Source: Streptomyces cyaneochromogenes
Lineage (GTDB): Bacteria; Actinomycetota; Actinomycetes; Streptomycetales; Streptomycetaceae
Reading direction: 5' to 3'
NCBI RefSeq assembly: GCF_003963535.1
Contig: NZ_CP034539.1
Location: 8,990,001 to 9,054,000 of the forward strand
Length of the DNA: 64,000 nucleotides
The notes under the pieces were generated by a model, which was not told the DNA's origin, searched no databases, and saw only the letters and a list, made by a program, of their open reading frames with translations. How positions within the stretch are numbered: position 1 is the first letter of the stretch; every line of letters begins with the position of its first letter. Shown piece after piece: positions 50,241-58,849 of the stretch. The position numbers were made by a program, and so were the translations under genes.

Positions 50241-51065
50241 TCACTCGATCTCGCTGGGCGTCGCGGCCGGCGACTTCCCGGCCAGCACGTCCTGCAGTCG
50301 CTGGGTGCCCAGCTTCACCGCCTGCTCGACTGAGTCGTGCTCGTCCCCGTCGAGGCCGCCCGCCGTGACGGTGATCGCGTCGTTGCCGACGCGTACGGCG
50401 GCGACGTCCAGGGTGAGCGTGGCCTGCTCGCCGTCGGTCGTGCCCTGCACCGTCACGCGCAGACCCTGCCGGGCGTCGCCCACCTTCGGCAGCGAGGTCT
50501 CGATCACCTGGACGGTGCGCTCCTCGCCGTCCTCGGTCATCGTGAACTGGTCGCACTCGTCCGGCAGCTTCGCCATCCAGTTCAACGAGTCCTGCGGGTC
50601 GCTCCGGTCGTAGGAGGCGACCTGGTACAGCAGACGCGAGTCGTCCTGCGTGAAGCCGCGCAGCGCGTTCGCTCCCGATGGCTTGCCCAGCAGGTCGTCG
50701 TCGTAGAGCGAGTCCATGAGCTGCTGGCAGTCGGCGGCGTCGGCCTTGGCGGTGAGGAAGTCCGAGACGTCGACCGTGCCGATGAGCAGCGAGTCGTGCC
50801 AGTTCTCGGCCTCCGTGTCCTTGACCTGCGTCCAGTCGTCCTCGATGTCCGCCTCGGTGATCAGCGCGGTCTGCGCACCGGACTCGGTGAGGGTGGCCGT
50901 CGGCGAGGGGGTCGGCTGTTTCCTGGCGGCGGGGGACGCGGTGACGCCCGAATCCCGTGACTCGTCCTTGTCACCGTTGTCCGAGCAGGCGGCGGTGGTC
51001 AGCAGCGCGCCCGCCGCCAGAGCCGAGGAGAGAACGCGGGCGAGCCGGGACGTACGACGGGTCAT
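50241..51065 (-). CDS. Putative lipoprotein of unknown function
   Basis: The protein has 274 residues. The signal peptide ends in a lipobox (LTTAAC, Cys at about residue 27). A disordered Pro/Thr/Ser segment (about 40-60) is followed by a mixed alpha/beta domain (TEADIEDDWTQV, FTMTEDGEERTVQVIETSLP, VTAGGLDGDEHDSVEQAV) that looks like a ligand- or sensor-type outer domain. No enzyme motif was seen. CAGGAGG lies 8-9 bases before the ATG. Just upstream is the broken two-component system, of which it may be an orphaned partner (speculation). Confidence 0.8.
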   Translation of the reverse strand: MTRRTSRLARVLSSALAAGALLTTAACSDNGDKDESRDSGVTASPAARKQPTPSPTATLTESGAQTALITEADIEDDWTQVKDTEAENWHDSLLIGTVDVSDFLTAKADAADCQQLMDSLYDDDLLGKPSGANALRGFTQDDSRLLYQVASYDRSDPQDSLNWMAKLPDECDQFTMTEDGEERTVQVIETSLPKVGDARQGLRVTVQGTTDGEQATLTLDVAAVRVGNDAITVTAGGLDGDEHDSVEQAVKLGTQRLQDVLAGKSPAATPSEIE

Positions 51066-51188
51066 CGGGAGTGCCTCCTGAGAACGTGGCGCGTGTCCCT
51101 CAGCGCACCACCGCGGCCGACGGCCCACCAGCGGCGCCGGACCGTTCGAGTGAGCCCCGCCCGCAGCGCCGGCGCCTCGGAGCCCGGT

Positions 51189-51272
51189 TCACGCGCCGGG
51201 CCGCGCGTACCCGTTCTGCCAGGCCCACGCCGCGATCTCGACGCGATTGCGGGCCGCCGGCTTGAGCTGGAC
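51189..51272 (-). pseudogene. C-terminal remnant of a LuxR-type response regulator
   Basis: Read on the minus strand, the TGA at 51189-51191 is preceded by a sense stretch ending NRVEIAAWAWQNGYARPGA. That is the recognisable end of NarL/LuxR response regulators (ARNRVEIAAWAW). Upstream of about 51272 the homology stops because the opposite strand now reads as a histidine kinase. The receiver and most of the HTH are gone. Confidence 0.68.
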
Positions 51273-51865
51273 GCTGGACAACGTCTACCTGCGCACCATG
51301 GACTACCGGCGGACGCTCGCCGTCAGCGAGACCCGGCGCGCCGAACGCGTCGCCATCGCCGCCGACCCGCACGACCTCGTCGCCCACCATGTCACCGGGA
51401 TCCTCGTGCAGACGCAGATGGCCCGCATGATGGCGCGGACCGAGCCGCAGGAGCTCGCCCCGGTCCTGGCCGGCATCGAGCCGCCGCCACCGAGGCCCTC
51501 GCCTCGATGCGCCGCACCGTCACCCTGCGCCGCGACCCCGCCGTCTGCGACGACCTGCCGCACGAGGTGCAGGCCGCGGCCTTCCGGATCGTCCAGGAGG
51601 CGCTGACCAACATCCGCCGCCACGCGGCCGACGCCTCGCACATCGACGTCCGCCTGCGGGACGACGCCGGCCGCCTGGAGGTGTCGGTGGCGGACGACGG
51701 GCGAGGCGGCACCCAGCTTCCCGCGGCCGCCCACGGCGGCGGCTTCGGCCTGGTCGGCCTCAAGGAGCGGGTGACCGCACTGGGCGGCGACCTGCACGCC
51801 GGCCCGCGGGGCGGGGTGGGGTGGGGTGGGAGGTGCGGGCGGTGTTTCCGGTACGGAAGTCCTGA
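51267..51865 (+). pseudogene. Decayed two-component sensor histidine kinase (DesK/NarX-like)
   Basis: Three reading frames carry pieces of one kinase. The first has the dimerisation/H-box (DPHDLVAHHVTGILVQTQMAR, about 51370-51420). The second starts near 51493 with ATEALASMRRTVTL and contains the ATPase N-box (FRIVQEALTNIRRHAADAS) and G-box (VSVADDGRGG, GFGLVGLKERV). The third, after a G-rich run near 51812-51832, holds the true C-terminus (WEVRAVFPVRKS) with stop at 51863-51865. Segments between the first two are deleted. The membrane sensor part is absent. Inactive. Confidence 0.8.
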
Positions 51866-51879
51866 CGGGCCGTGGTACC

Positions 51880-51899
51880 GAACAGCCCCCTTACTGTTC
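51880..51899. promoter_or_regulatory. GAACAG-N8-CTGTTC dyad upstream of XRE-cupin gene
   Basis: GAACAG (51880-51885) and CTGTTC (51894-51899) are perfect inverted arms separated by 8 bases. They lie 54 bases before the ATG of the regulator at 51953, a plausible operator/promoter site. Confidence 0.5.
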
Positions 51900-51952
51900 A
51901 ATGAGAGCGAACGACCTCTGGCCCCTGCCCCGCCCGTCGAGAGGAGCCGTCC

Positions 51953-52585
51953 ATGCCCCCCGCCGCCGTTCCGCCTCTCGGCGCGCGCATCCGGCAGGCG
52001 CGCCTCGAACGCGGCACGAGCCTGCGGGCACTGGCCCGTGAGATCGGCATGTCGGCGAGCCTCGTCTCGCAGATCGAGAACGGCAAGAGCCAGCCCTCGG
52101 TCAGCACCCTGTACGCCATCACGACGGCCCTCGGTATCTCCGTCGAGTCCCTCTTCGAGGCGGGCGAGTCCGCTGCCGCGTCCCGGCTGGTCCCCGGGAC
52201 CGTCATGCACGCCCTGGCCGCCTTCGCCGCCGACCCCGGCCGACGCATCGGCCCGCTGGTGGCGCCGGGCGATCGGGAGGTGCTGGAGCTGGACTCGGGC
52301 GTCACATGGGAGCGTCTCGGCCATGTCCCCGGCACCGATGTGGACTTCCTGCTGGTGACCTACCGGCCCGGCGGCGCCTCCTCCAGCTCCGGCGGCCTCA
52401 TGCGCCACACGGGCACCGAGTACGGCTATCTGACCTCGGGCGAACTGATCCTCACCCTCGGTTTCGAGGAGCACACACTGCGTCCCGGGGACGCGGTCTG
52501 CTTCGAGTCGACGACCCCGCATCGCTACCGCAATGATGGTCCTGTACCGGCCGTGGGCGTCTGGTGCGTGTTCAGTGGTACTTGA
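51953..52585 (+). CDS. XRE-cupin transcriptional regulator of the catabolic operon
   Basis: The protein has 210 residues. Helix-turn-helix: ARIRQARLERGTSLRALAREIGMSASLVSQIENGKSQPSVSTLYAI (about 11-56). Cupin domain at the C-terminus (MRHTGTEYGYLTSGELILTL, LRPGDAVCFESTTPHRYRN). GAGAGGAGCC lies 7 bases before the ATG. The next gene starts 45 bases later, so this is almost certainly the regulator of the following catabolic operon, sensing its substrate through the cupin (inference). A dyad lies upstream. Confidence 0.93.
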   Translation: MPPAAVPPLGARIRQARLERGTSLRALAREIGMSASLVSQIENGKSQPSVSTLYAITTALGISVESLFEAGESAAASRLVPGTVMHALAAFAADPGRRIGPLVAPGDREVLELDSGVTWERLGHVPGTDVDFLLVTYRPGGASSSSGGLMRHTGTEYGYLTSGELILTLGFEEHTLRPGDAVCFESTTPHRYRNDGPVPAVGVWCVFSGT

Positions 52586-52630
52586 CACCCGCGGCGCCCG
52601 GACGTTCACTCCGAGGTGGGGGTGGTCGCC

Positions 52631-53968
52631 ATGGCGATCCGCACATTCGGACCCAACGCCGTCGACTGGGAAGAGCGCGTCGACCTGGACCGGCTGCGCA
52701 GGCAGCGGCTGGCCCGCCTCAACGAGACCCTGAACCGCTCCGAGCTGGGCGCGGTGCTCAGCTTCGACTTCGCCAACATCCGCTACATGACGGCCACGCA
52801 CATCGGCACCTGGGCGATGGACAAGCTGATCCGCTTCGCCCTGCTGGTGCGCGGGTCCGAGCCGATCGTCTGGGACTTCGGCTCCGCCGCCCGTCACCAC
52901 CAGCTCTACAACCCGTGGCTCGACTACAGCGACGGCAAGGAGGGCCCGCCCACCGGCGCCCGCGCCGGCATCTCCACGCTCCGCGGCGCCTTCCACCCGG
53001 ACGCGGGCATCGCCGAGGACGTCGCCGCGAAGATCGCCACCGAGCTGCGCGCCCACGGCCTGGCCGGCGAGCCGCTCGGCATCGACGTCGCCGAGATGCC
53101 GATCCTCACCGCCCTGCGCGCCGAGGGCCTCGACGTCGTCGACGGCCAGCAGGTCTTCCTGGAGGCCCGCCGCCTCAAGACCCCGGACGAGATCTCCCTG
53201 CTCACCCAGGCCTGCGCGATGGTCGACGCGGCGTACGAGGAGCTGTACGGCCATCTGCGCCCCGGCGTGCGCGAGAACGAGTGTGTAGGCGTGGTCAGCA
53301 AGGTGCTGTACGACCTCGGCAGCGAGTACGTCGAGGGCGTCAACGCGATCTCCGGCGAGCGCTGTTCACCCCACCCGCACGTCTACAGCGACCGCCTGAT
53401 CCGCCCCGGCGACCCCGCCTTCTTCGACATCCTGCACAGTCACCTCGGCTACCGCACCTGCTACTACCGCACCTTCGCCGTCGGCAGCGCCTCCCGCGCC
53501 CAGAGCGATGCCTACGTGCGCTGCCGTGAGTACATGGACCAGGCCATCGCCCTGGTCCGCCCCGGCGCCACCACCGCCGACGTCGTCCAGGTCTGGCCGC
53601 GCGCCGAGGAGTTCGGCTTCGCCGACGAGACCGCCGCCTTCGCCCTCCAGTACGGGCACGGAGTCGGCCTGTCCATCTGGGAGAAGCCGATCTTCAGCCG
53701 GCTCGTCTCCCTCGACCACCCCGAGGTCCTCGAAGAGGGCATGGTCTTCGCGCTGGAGACCTACTGGCCCGCCGCCGACGGCTGGTCCGCCGCCCGGATC
53801 GAGGAGGAACTGGTCGTCACCGCCGACGGCTGCGAGGTCATCACCAAGTTCCCGGCGGAGGAACTGCTGGTGGCGGGCCGCAAGTACTGGACGGTGGGCG
53901 GCGAGCTCAACACCCGACGTGAGTCGCAGTCCCACCTCAACACCCCGCACGGCGACGGGCTGCGCTGA
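52631..53968 (+). CDS. M24 (creatinase/aminopeptidase-P fold) enzyme, altered metal site
   Basis: The protein has 445 residues. The creatinase N-terminal domain spans about 1-165 and the pita-bread M24 domain about 180-420. Of the five usual metal ligands, Asp (D266 in FFDILHS), His (YGHGVGLS), and two Glu (FALETYW, IEEELVV) are present, but the second Asp, expected 11 residues after D266, is C277. The pattern resembles non-peptidase members such as creatinase or the DMSP lyase DddP, so hydrolysis or lyase action on a small molecule is more likely than peptide cleavage. The ATG (MAIRTFGPN) follows GAGGTGGGGGTGG. Its stop overlaps the E1-alpha start. Confidence 0.85.
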   Translation: MAIRTFGPNAVDWEERVDLDRLRRQRLARLNETLNRSELGAVLSFDFANIRYMTATHIGTWAMDKLIRFALLVRGSEPIVWDFGSAARHHQLYNPWLDYSDGKEGPPTGARAGISTLRGAFHPDAGIAEDVAAKIATELRAHGLAGEPLGIDVAEMPILTALRAEGLDVVDGQQVFLEARRLKTPDEISLLTQACAMVDAAYEELYGHLRPGVRENECVGVVSKVLYDLGSEYVEGVNAISGERCSPHPHVYSDRLIRPGDPAFFDILHSHLGYRTCYYRTFAVGSASRAQSDAYVRCREYMDQAIALVRPGATTADVVQVWPRAEEFGFADETAAFALQYGHGVGLSIWEKPIFSRLVSLDHPEVLEEGMVFALETYWPAADGWSAARIEEELVVTADGCEVITKFPAEELLVAGRKYWTVGGELNTRRESQSHLNTPHGDGLR

Positions 53969-54945
53969 TGGACCGGGCCGAACTCCTCGCCGCCTACGAG
54001 CAGATGGCCGTCATCCGCCGTACCGAGAAGGCCGCGCACGACCTGTTCCTCCAGGGCCTGGTCAAGGGCACCACCCACCTCGCCGCAGGACACGAGGCCA
54101 TCGCGGTCGGCGCGAGCGCCGCCCTGCGCCCCGACGACTACGTCTTCGCCACCTACCGGGGACATCACCACGCGATGGCGCGGGGCGCCACCCCGCAGGA
54201 GTGCCTCGCCGAACTCATGAGCCGGGCAACGGGGTTGTGCCGGGCCAAGGGCGGCTCCATGCACCTGACCAAGGCGTCCACCGGCATGCTCGGCTCGTAC
54301 GCCATCGTCGGTGCCCACCTCCCGATGGCCGCCGGCGCCGCCTGGTCGGCCAGGCTGCGCGGCACCGACCAGGTCGCGGTCGCGTTCTTCGGCGACGGCG
54401 CCACCAACATCGGCGCCTTCCACGAGGCGCTCAACCTGGCCGCCGTGTGGAAGCTGCCGGTGCTGTTCGTCTGCGAGAACAACCTGTACATGGAGTACAC
54501 GCCGATCGCCGACGTCACGGCCGTGGCCAGGCCCGCGGCCGACCGGGCGCCCGCGTACGGCATCCCGGGCGAGGTGGTGGACGGCAACGACGTCGTCGCC
54601 GTCGAGGAGGCGGTGGCCAGGCTGGCGGGTCGGGCCCGGGCAGGGGACGGGCCCGCACTGCTGGAGGCACAGACCTACCGGCACTTCGGCCACAGCCGCG
54701 CCGACCCGGCGACCTACCGGCCGGCCGAGGAGGTCGAACGCTGGCTGAAGCACGACCCGTTGGACCTCGCGCGCGGGCGGCTGGTCGAGATGGGGGTACC
54801 GGCCGAGACGGTCGCCGAGGCCGATGACCGGGCGAGTGCCGTCGTACAAGGGGCGGTCGATGCCGCGAAGGCCGCCCCGCCGCCCGATCCGGACGAGGCG
54901 CTGACCGAGGTATGGGCGGACGGAGGTGCGGCGTGGCGGACGTGA
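53968..54945 (+). CDS. Thiamine-dependent dehydrogenase E1 component, alpha subunit
   Basis: The protein has 325 residues. The TPP-binding motif starts GDGATNIGAFHEALN and ends VCENN, with the usual spacing. THLAAGHEAIAVG and YRGHHHAMARG are typical E1-alpha landmarks, and HFGHSRADPATYR is characteristic of the AcoA (acetoin dehydrogenase) branch. The ATG overlaps the previous stop (TGATG), and the gene overlaps the beta gene by 13 bases. No E2 or E3 gene is nearby, so the complex must borrow these or act as a free decarboxylase/transferase. The 2-oxo substrate is unknown. Confidence 0.93.
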   Translation: MDRAELLAAYEQMAVIRRTEKAAHDLFLQGLVKGTTHLAAGHEAIAVGASAALRPDDYVFATYRGHHHAMARGATPQECLAELMSRATGLCRAKGGSMHLTKASTGMLGSYAIVGAHLPMAAGAAWSARLRGTDQVAVAFFGDGATNIGAFHEALNLAAVWKLPVLFVCENNLYMEYTPIADVTAVARPAADRAPAYGIPGEVVDGNDVVAVEEAVARLAGRARAGDGPALLEAQTYRHFGHSRADPATYRPAEEVERWLKHDPLDLARGRLVEMGVPAETVAEADDRASAVVQGAVDAAKAAPPPDPDEALTEVWADGGAAWRT

Positions 54946-55913
54946 TCAGCTACCGGGAGGCGGTCGCCGAGGGCATCGCGCGGGAGATGCGGCGCGATCC
55001 GTCCGTGGTCTGCCTGGGCGAGGACATCGGCGAGGCAGGAGGCGTGTTCAAGACGACCGTCGGGCTGTTCAAGGAGTTCGGGCCCGAGCGGGTGTGGGAC
55101 ACGCCCATCTCCGAGCAGGCCATCGTGGGGGCCGCCATGGGCGCCGCGATGACCGGGATGCGTCCGGTGGCCGAGATCATGTTCTCCGACTTCCTGGCCT
55201 GCTGCTGGGACTACCTCGCCAACGAGATCCCGAAGGTCCGCTACATGACGGGCGGTCAGGTCACCGTCCCGCTCGTCGTGCGCACCGCCAACGGCGGAGG
55301 GCTCGGCTTCGGCGCCCAGCACTCCCAGGCCACCGAGAACTGGGCGTTCACGATCCCGGGGCTGAAGATCGCCGCACCGGCGACCCCGGCCGACGTGATC
55401 GGCATGATGGCCGCGGCGATCCGCAGCGACGACCCGGTCGTCTTCTTCGAACACAAGGGGCTCCTCGCCTCCAAGGGCGCGCCGGCACCGCCGGGCCACA
55501 TCGTCGAGCTGGGCCGTGCCGCCGTCGTCCGCGAGGGCGCCGACGCCACCCTCGTCGCGCTCGCCTCGATGGTGCCGGTCGCGCTGAAGGCCGCCGAGCT
55601 GCTGTCCGACGAGGGCATCGAGGCGGAGGTCGTCGACCTGCGCTGCCTGGTACCGCTGGACGTCGCCACCGTGCTGGCCTCGCTCGGGCGGACCTCGCGG
55701 CTCGTCACCGTCGAGGAGAACCCCTACCAGGGCGGCTGGGGCGCCACGCTCGTCTCGGTCGTCGCCGACGAGGGGTTCGGACTGCTGGACGCGCCGGTCA
55801 GACGGGTGGCGGGGGAGTGTGTCCCGCTGCCGTTCGCCGACGCGCTGGAGGAGCGCGTGATCCCCACCGTCGACAAGGTCGTGGCGGCCGTACGCGGACT
55901 CGCCGCTTACTGA
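54933..55913 (+). CDS. Thiamine-dependent dehydrogenase E1 component, beta subunit
   Basis: The protein has 326 residues. The family pattern is clear: CLGEDIGEAGGVFKTTVGL, PISEQAIVGAAMGAAMTGMRPVAEIMFSDF, and LVTVEENPYQGGWG in the transketolase C-terminal domain. The GTG (VADVISYREAV) has GGAGGTG 5-6 bases upstream and lies within the alpha gene. It pairs with the alpha subunit as a heterotetramer. Sequence is of the acetoin/branched 2-oxoacid type. Confidence 0.93.
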   Translation: MADVISYREAVAEGIAREMRRDPSVVCLGEDIGEAGGVFKTTVGLFKEFGPERVWDTPISEQAIVGAAMGAAMTGMRPVAEIMFSDFLACCWDYLANEIPKVRYMTGGQVTVPLVVRTANGGGLGFGAQHSQATENWAFTIPGLKIAAPATPADVIGMMAAAIRSDDPVVFFEHKGLLASKGAPAPPGHIVELGRAAVVREGADATLVALASMVPVALKAAELLSDEGIEAEVVDLRCLVPLDVATVLASLGRTSRLVTVEENPYQGGWGATLVSVVADEGFGLLDAPVRRVAGECVPLPFADALEERVIPTVDKVVAAVRGLAAY

Positions 55914-55935
55914 ACACCCCATGGGAGGAAGGGCG

Positions 55936-57288
55936 ATGACCGATCGGATACTCCTGCGAGCCGGGCATGTGCTGTCGATGGACCCCGACGTCGGGGAGCT
56001 GCCCCAGGGGGACGTCCTCATCGAGGACGGCAGGATCACGGCGGTGGAGCGGGAGATCAGCGCCGACGCGGAAGTGCTCGACATGACCGGCCGGATCGTG
56101 ATCCCCGGCTTCGTCGACACCCACCGGCACACCTGGGAGGCGTCCATCCGCAACGTCGCCCCCGACGCCACCCTGGACGACTACTTCGTCGACATCCTCG
56201 ACACCTTCGCACCGCTGTACACCCCCGAGGACGTGTACGCGGCCAACCTCGCGGGCTCGCTGGAGTGCCTGAACGCCGGCATCACCACCCTCGTCGACTG
56301 GTCGCACATCAACAACACGCCCGAGCACCCGGACGCGGCGATCCAGGGCCTCACGGAGAGCGGCATCCGCGCCCAGTACGCGTACGGCAGTGCCAACACC
56401 TCCCTCGCCGACTACTGGTTCGAGAGCAAGATCGCGATCCCGGGCGACGACGTACGGCGGATCCGCAGCAGCTACTTCTCCTCCGCCGACGGCCTGCTGA
56501 CCATGGCCCTGGCCACCCGCGGCCCAGGCTTCTGCCTCAACGACGTCGTCACCGCGGAGTGGGGCCTCGCCCGTGAGCTGGACATCCCGATCACGGTGCA
56601 TGTGGCGATGGGCCGGCTGGCGGGCCGCTTCGGCATGGTCAAGCAGCTGCACGACCTGGGGCTCCTCGGCGCCGACACCACCTACATCCACTGCTGCTAC
56701 TTCAGTGACGAGGAGTGGCAGATGGTCGCCGACAGCGGCGGCACGGTGTCGATCGCGCCGCAGGTCGAGGTGCAGATGGGGCACGGCTGGCCGCCCGTGA
56801 TGAAGGCCATCGAGTTCGGACTGCGGCCATCGCTGAGCATCGACGTGGTCACCACCGTGCCCGGCGACATGTTCACCCAGATCCGCGCGGCCTTCGGCGC
56901 CGAGCGGGCCCGCGTCAACGCCGACTGCTGGAAGGCCAATCTGCCCGTTCCCGAAACCATGTTGACGGCTCGTCAAATGTTGGAGATCGCCACCCGCAAC
57001 GGTGCCCACGTCGCGGGCCTGGAGGACCGCACCGGCTCCCTGACCCCCGGCAAGCGCGCCGACGTCGTCGCGATCGACGCCACTGCCCTGAACGTCGCCC
57101 CGGTGCACGACGCGGCCGCCGCCGTGACGCTCTCGGCGGACGTCTCCAACGTCGACACGGTCATCGTCGACGGCGTGATCCACAAGCGCGACGGCAGGCT
57201 CGTCGCGGACGTCGACCGCGCCCGGCGACTGGTCCAGGAGTCCCGCGAGCGGCTCCTGGCCGCGAAGGAGGCGAAGAGCGCCGCATGA
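55936..57288 (+). CDS. Amidohydrolase (TRZ/ATZ-type deaminase/chlorohydrolase family)
   Basis: The protein has 450 residues. It opens with a beta-sandwich (LLRAGHVLSM) and the metal HxH (H63, H65 in DTHRHTWEAS). Later His (TVHVAMGRL, IHCCYF) and Asp (LSIDVVTTVP) complete the single-metal aminohydrolase site, as in cytosine/guanine deaminase-like and atrazine enzymes. The end returns to the sandwich (GSLTPGKRADVVAID). It should hydrolyse a C-N bond on an amino-heterocycle or a related ureido compound. GGGAGGAAGG precedes the ATG. It overlaps the bicupin gene by ATGA. Confidence 0.9.
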   Translation: MTDRILLRAGHVLSMDPDVGELPQGDVLIEDGRITAVEREISADAEVLDMTGRIVIPGFVDTHRHTWEASIRNVAPDATLDDYFVDILDTFAPLYTPEDVYAANLAGSLECLNAGITTLVDWSHINNTPEHPDAAIQGLTESGIRAQYAYGSANTSLADYWFESKIAIPGDDVRRIRSSYFSSADGLLTMALATRGPGFCLNDVVTAEWGLARELDIPITVHVAMGRLAGRFGMVKQLHDLGLLGADTTYIHCCYFSDEEWQMVADSGGTVSIAPQVEVQMGHGWPPVMKAIEFGLRPSLSIDVVTTVPGDMFTQIRAAFGAERARVNADCWKANLPVPETMLTARQMLEIATRNGAHVAGLEDRTGSLTPGKRADVVAIDATALNVAPVHDAAAAVTLSADVSNVDTVIVDGVIHKRDGRLVADVDRARRLVQESRERLLAAKEAKSAA

Positions 57289-58160
57289 CCCGACACCTGG
57301 TGCGCCGGGCCGCCGACGTCCCGGAGCCGCTGTACGACGAACTCGGCCATCGGCGCCGGGAGTTGGTGGGCGAGGGCGACGGCAGCGTGCACACCGGCTT
57401 CGGGCTGTGCGAGATACGGCCCGACGGCCGGGTCGCCGCGCATGTGCACTCGTACGAGGAGAGCTTCCATGTGCTCGACGGTGCCGTGATCCTCGACGTA
57501 CCCGAGGGGTCGTACCTCCTCGAAGAGGGCGACTACGGCCTCCTCCCGACCGGCGTCCCGCACGCCTGGCGCGGCGCCGGGGACACCGCCGGAAGCTGGG
57601 CCGACATGCTCGCCCCCGTGCCGCGCGCCCGCTACGGCCACGACACCCAGCCCGTCCCCGCGCTGCCGGCCCGCGACCCCGTCCGCATCGACGTCCGCGA
57701 CCCGCGCACCCGGTCCCTCGGCCACTTCGAACCCGCGCAGATGGACCCCGGCAAGCAGTCCCAGGACCTGCTCGCGGTGTCGGCGAGCATGCGCACCGCG
57801 CTGCTCGTGTACAGCGGCATCACCGTGAAGATGATGGTCGACGGCGACCTCGGCGCGGTCGCCTCGACCATGTTCATGGTGCGGTACGCCCCCGACGGCG
57901 TCGCGGGCACGCACGACCATCCCTTCGAGGAGACGTACCTGATCCTGGAGGGCGTCGTGGACGCCGCCTTCGACGGCGAGCGGTACCGGCTCGGGCCGGG
58001 TGACCTCGCCTGGGCCGGTGTGGGATGTGTGCACGGATTCGCCAACGCGGGGGAGGGGCCGGTGCGTTGGCTGGAGACGCAGGCACCGCAGCCGCCGTCG
58101 CGCCACTCGTACCGGTTCACGCGGGACTGGGACTACCTGAGGGAGGCCCTGGGGTCATGA
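57285..58160 (+). CDS. Bicupin protein (ureidoglycine aminohydrolase-like)
   Basis: The protein has 291 residues with two cupin barrels. The first has HVHSYEESFHVLDG (about 46-60), the second HDHPFEETYLILEG (about 208-222); the second carries the H-x-H-x(3,4)-E metal set. Architecture and length resemble (S)-ureidoglycine aminohydrolase (AllE/UGHY) of allantoin breakdown. Function as a ring-opened or amino-acid-like product hydrolase is an inference. The ATG overlaps the amidohydrolase stop and the SDR gene begins at this gene's stop, so the operon is tightly coupled. Confidence 0.85.
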   Translation: MTRHLVRRAADVPEPLYDELGHRRRELVGEGDGSVHTGFGLCEIRPDGRVAAHVHSYEESFHVLDGAVILDVPEGSYLLEEGDYGLLPTGVPHAWRGAGDTAGSWADMLAPVPRARYGHDTQPVPALPARDPVRIDVRDPRTRSLGHFEPAQMDPGKQSQDLLAVSASMRTALLVYSGITVKMMVDGDLGAVASTMFMVRYAPDGVAGTHDHPFEETYLILEGVVDAAFDGERYRLGPGDLAWAGVGCVHGFANAGEGPVRWLETQAPQPPSRHSYRFTRDWDYLREALGS

Positions 58161-58849
58161 GCAGTGTGGTGGTGGTCGGCGGAACGTCCGGGATCGGCCG
58201 TGAGTTCGCCCGCTTCCGAGCGGGGCGAGGTGACGAGGTGGTGCTCACGGGGCGGGACGCGCATCGCGCCGACACGTTGGCGAAGGAGGCCGGCGCCGCC
58301 CGGGGCATCGCCCTCGATCTGTCCCGGCCGCGGGAGATCGCTCCCGCGCTGGCCGACGTCGGACGGGTCGACCACCTGGTGATCGCCGGCGTGTTCCGCG
58401 ACGACAACCGGGTCGCCGAGTACGACATCGACGCCGCCCTGCGGCTCGTCACGCTCAAGCTCGTCGGCTACACCGAGGTCGTGCACACCCTGCGGCCCCG
58501 GCTGCACGACGACAGCGCGATCGTGCTGTTCGGCGGGCAGGCCAAGGAGCGCCCGTATGTGGGGGCGACGACGGTGGCGACCGTCAACGCGGGGGTGGGC
58601 GGTCTGGTGAACACCCTCGCGGTCGAGTTGGCGCCGGTACGGGTCAATGCGGTGCATCCGGGGGTCGTGGGGGACAGCCCGTACTGGCTGGGTAAACCCG
58701 AGGAGGTGCGGGCCGGGTTGCGCGCCAGAACACCCACCGGGCGGCTCGCCACGATGGGCGACGTGGTGGACGCCGTGGACTTCCTGCTGCGCAACCGATC
58801 GGTGAACGGGGTCGAACTCGCCGTGGACGGTGGGTGGTTGCTCGGCTGA
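58157..58849 (+). CDS. Divergent short-chain dehydrogenase/reductase
   Basis: The protein has 230 residues. The nucleotide loop is GGTSGIGREFARF, and the end GVELAVDGGWLLG is the normal SDR terminus. The catalytic Tyr-x-x-x-Lys is missing: in the expected place stands ERPYVGATTVATVNAG, with no Lys four after the Tyr. The usual Ser is also unclear (LFGGQAK). It belongs to an atypical SDR group, perhaps with a changed activity. It is the last gene of the operon; the start overlaps the bicupin stop (ATGA). Confidence 0.88.
   Translation: MSSVVVVGGTSGIGREFARFRAGRGDEVVLTGRDAHRADTLAKEAGAARGIALDLSRPREIAPALADVGRVDHLVIAGVFRDDNRVAEYDIDAALRLVTLKLVGYTEVVHTLRPRLHDDSAIVLFGGQAKERPYVGATTVATVNAGVGGLVNTLAVELAPVRVNAVHPGVVGDSPYWLGKPEEVRAGLRARTPTGRLATMGDVVDAVDFLLRNRSVNGVELAVDGGWLLG

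Noticed and set aside
51392..53254. 620-codon minus frame over the regulator and M24 gene
   Set aside because: Antisense shadow; the plus strand has motif-supported genes.
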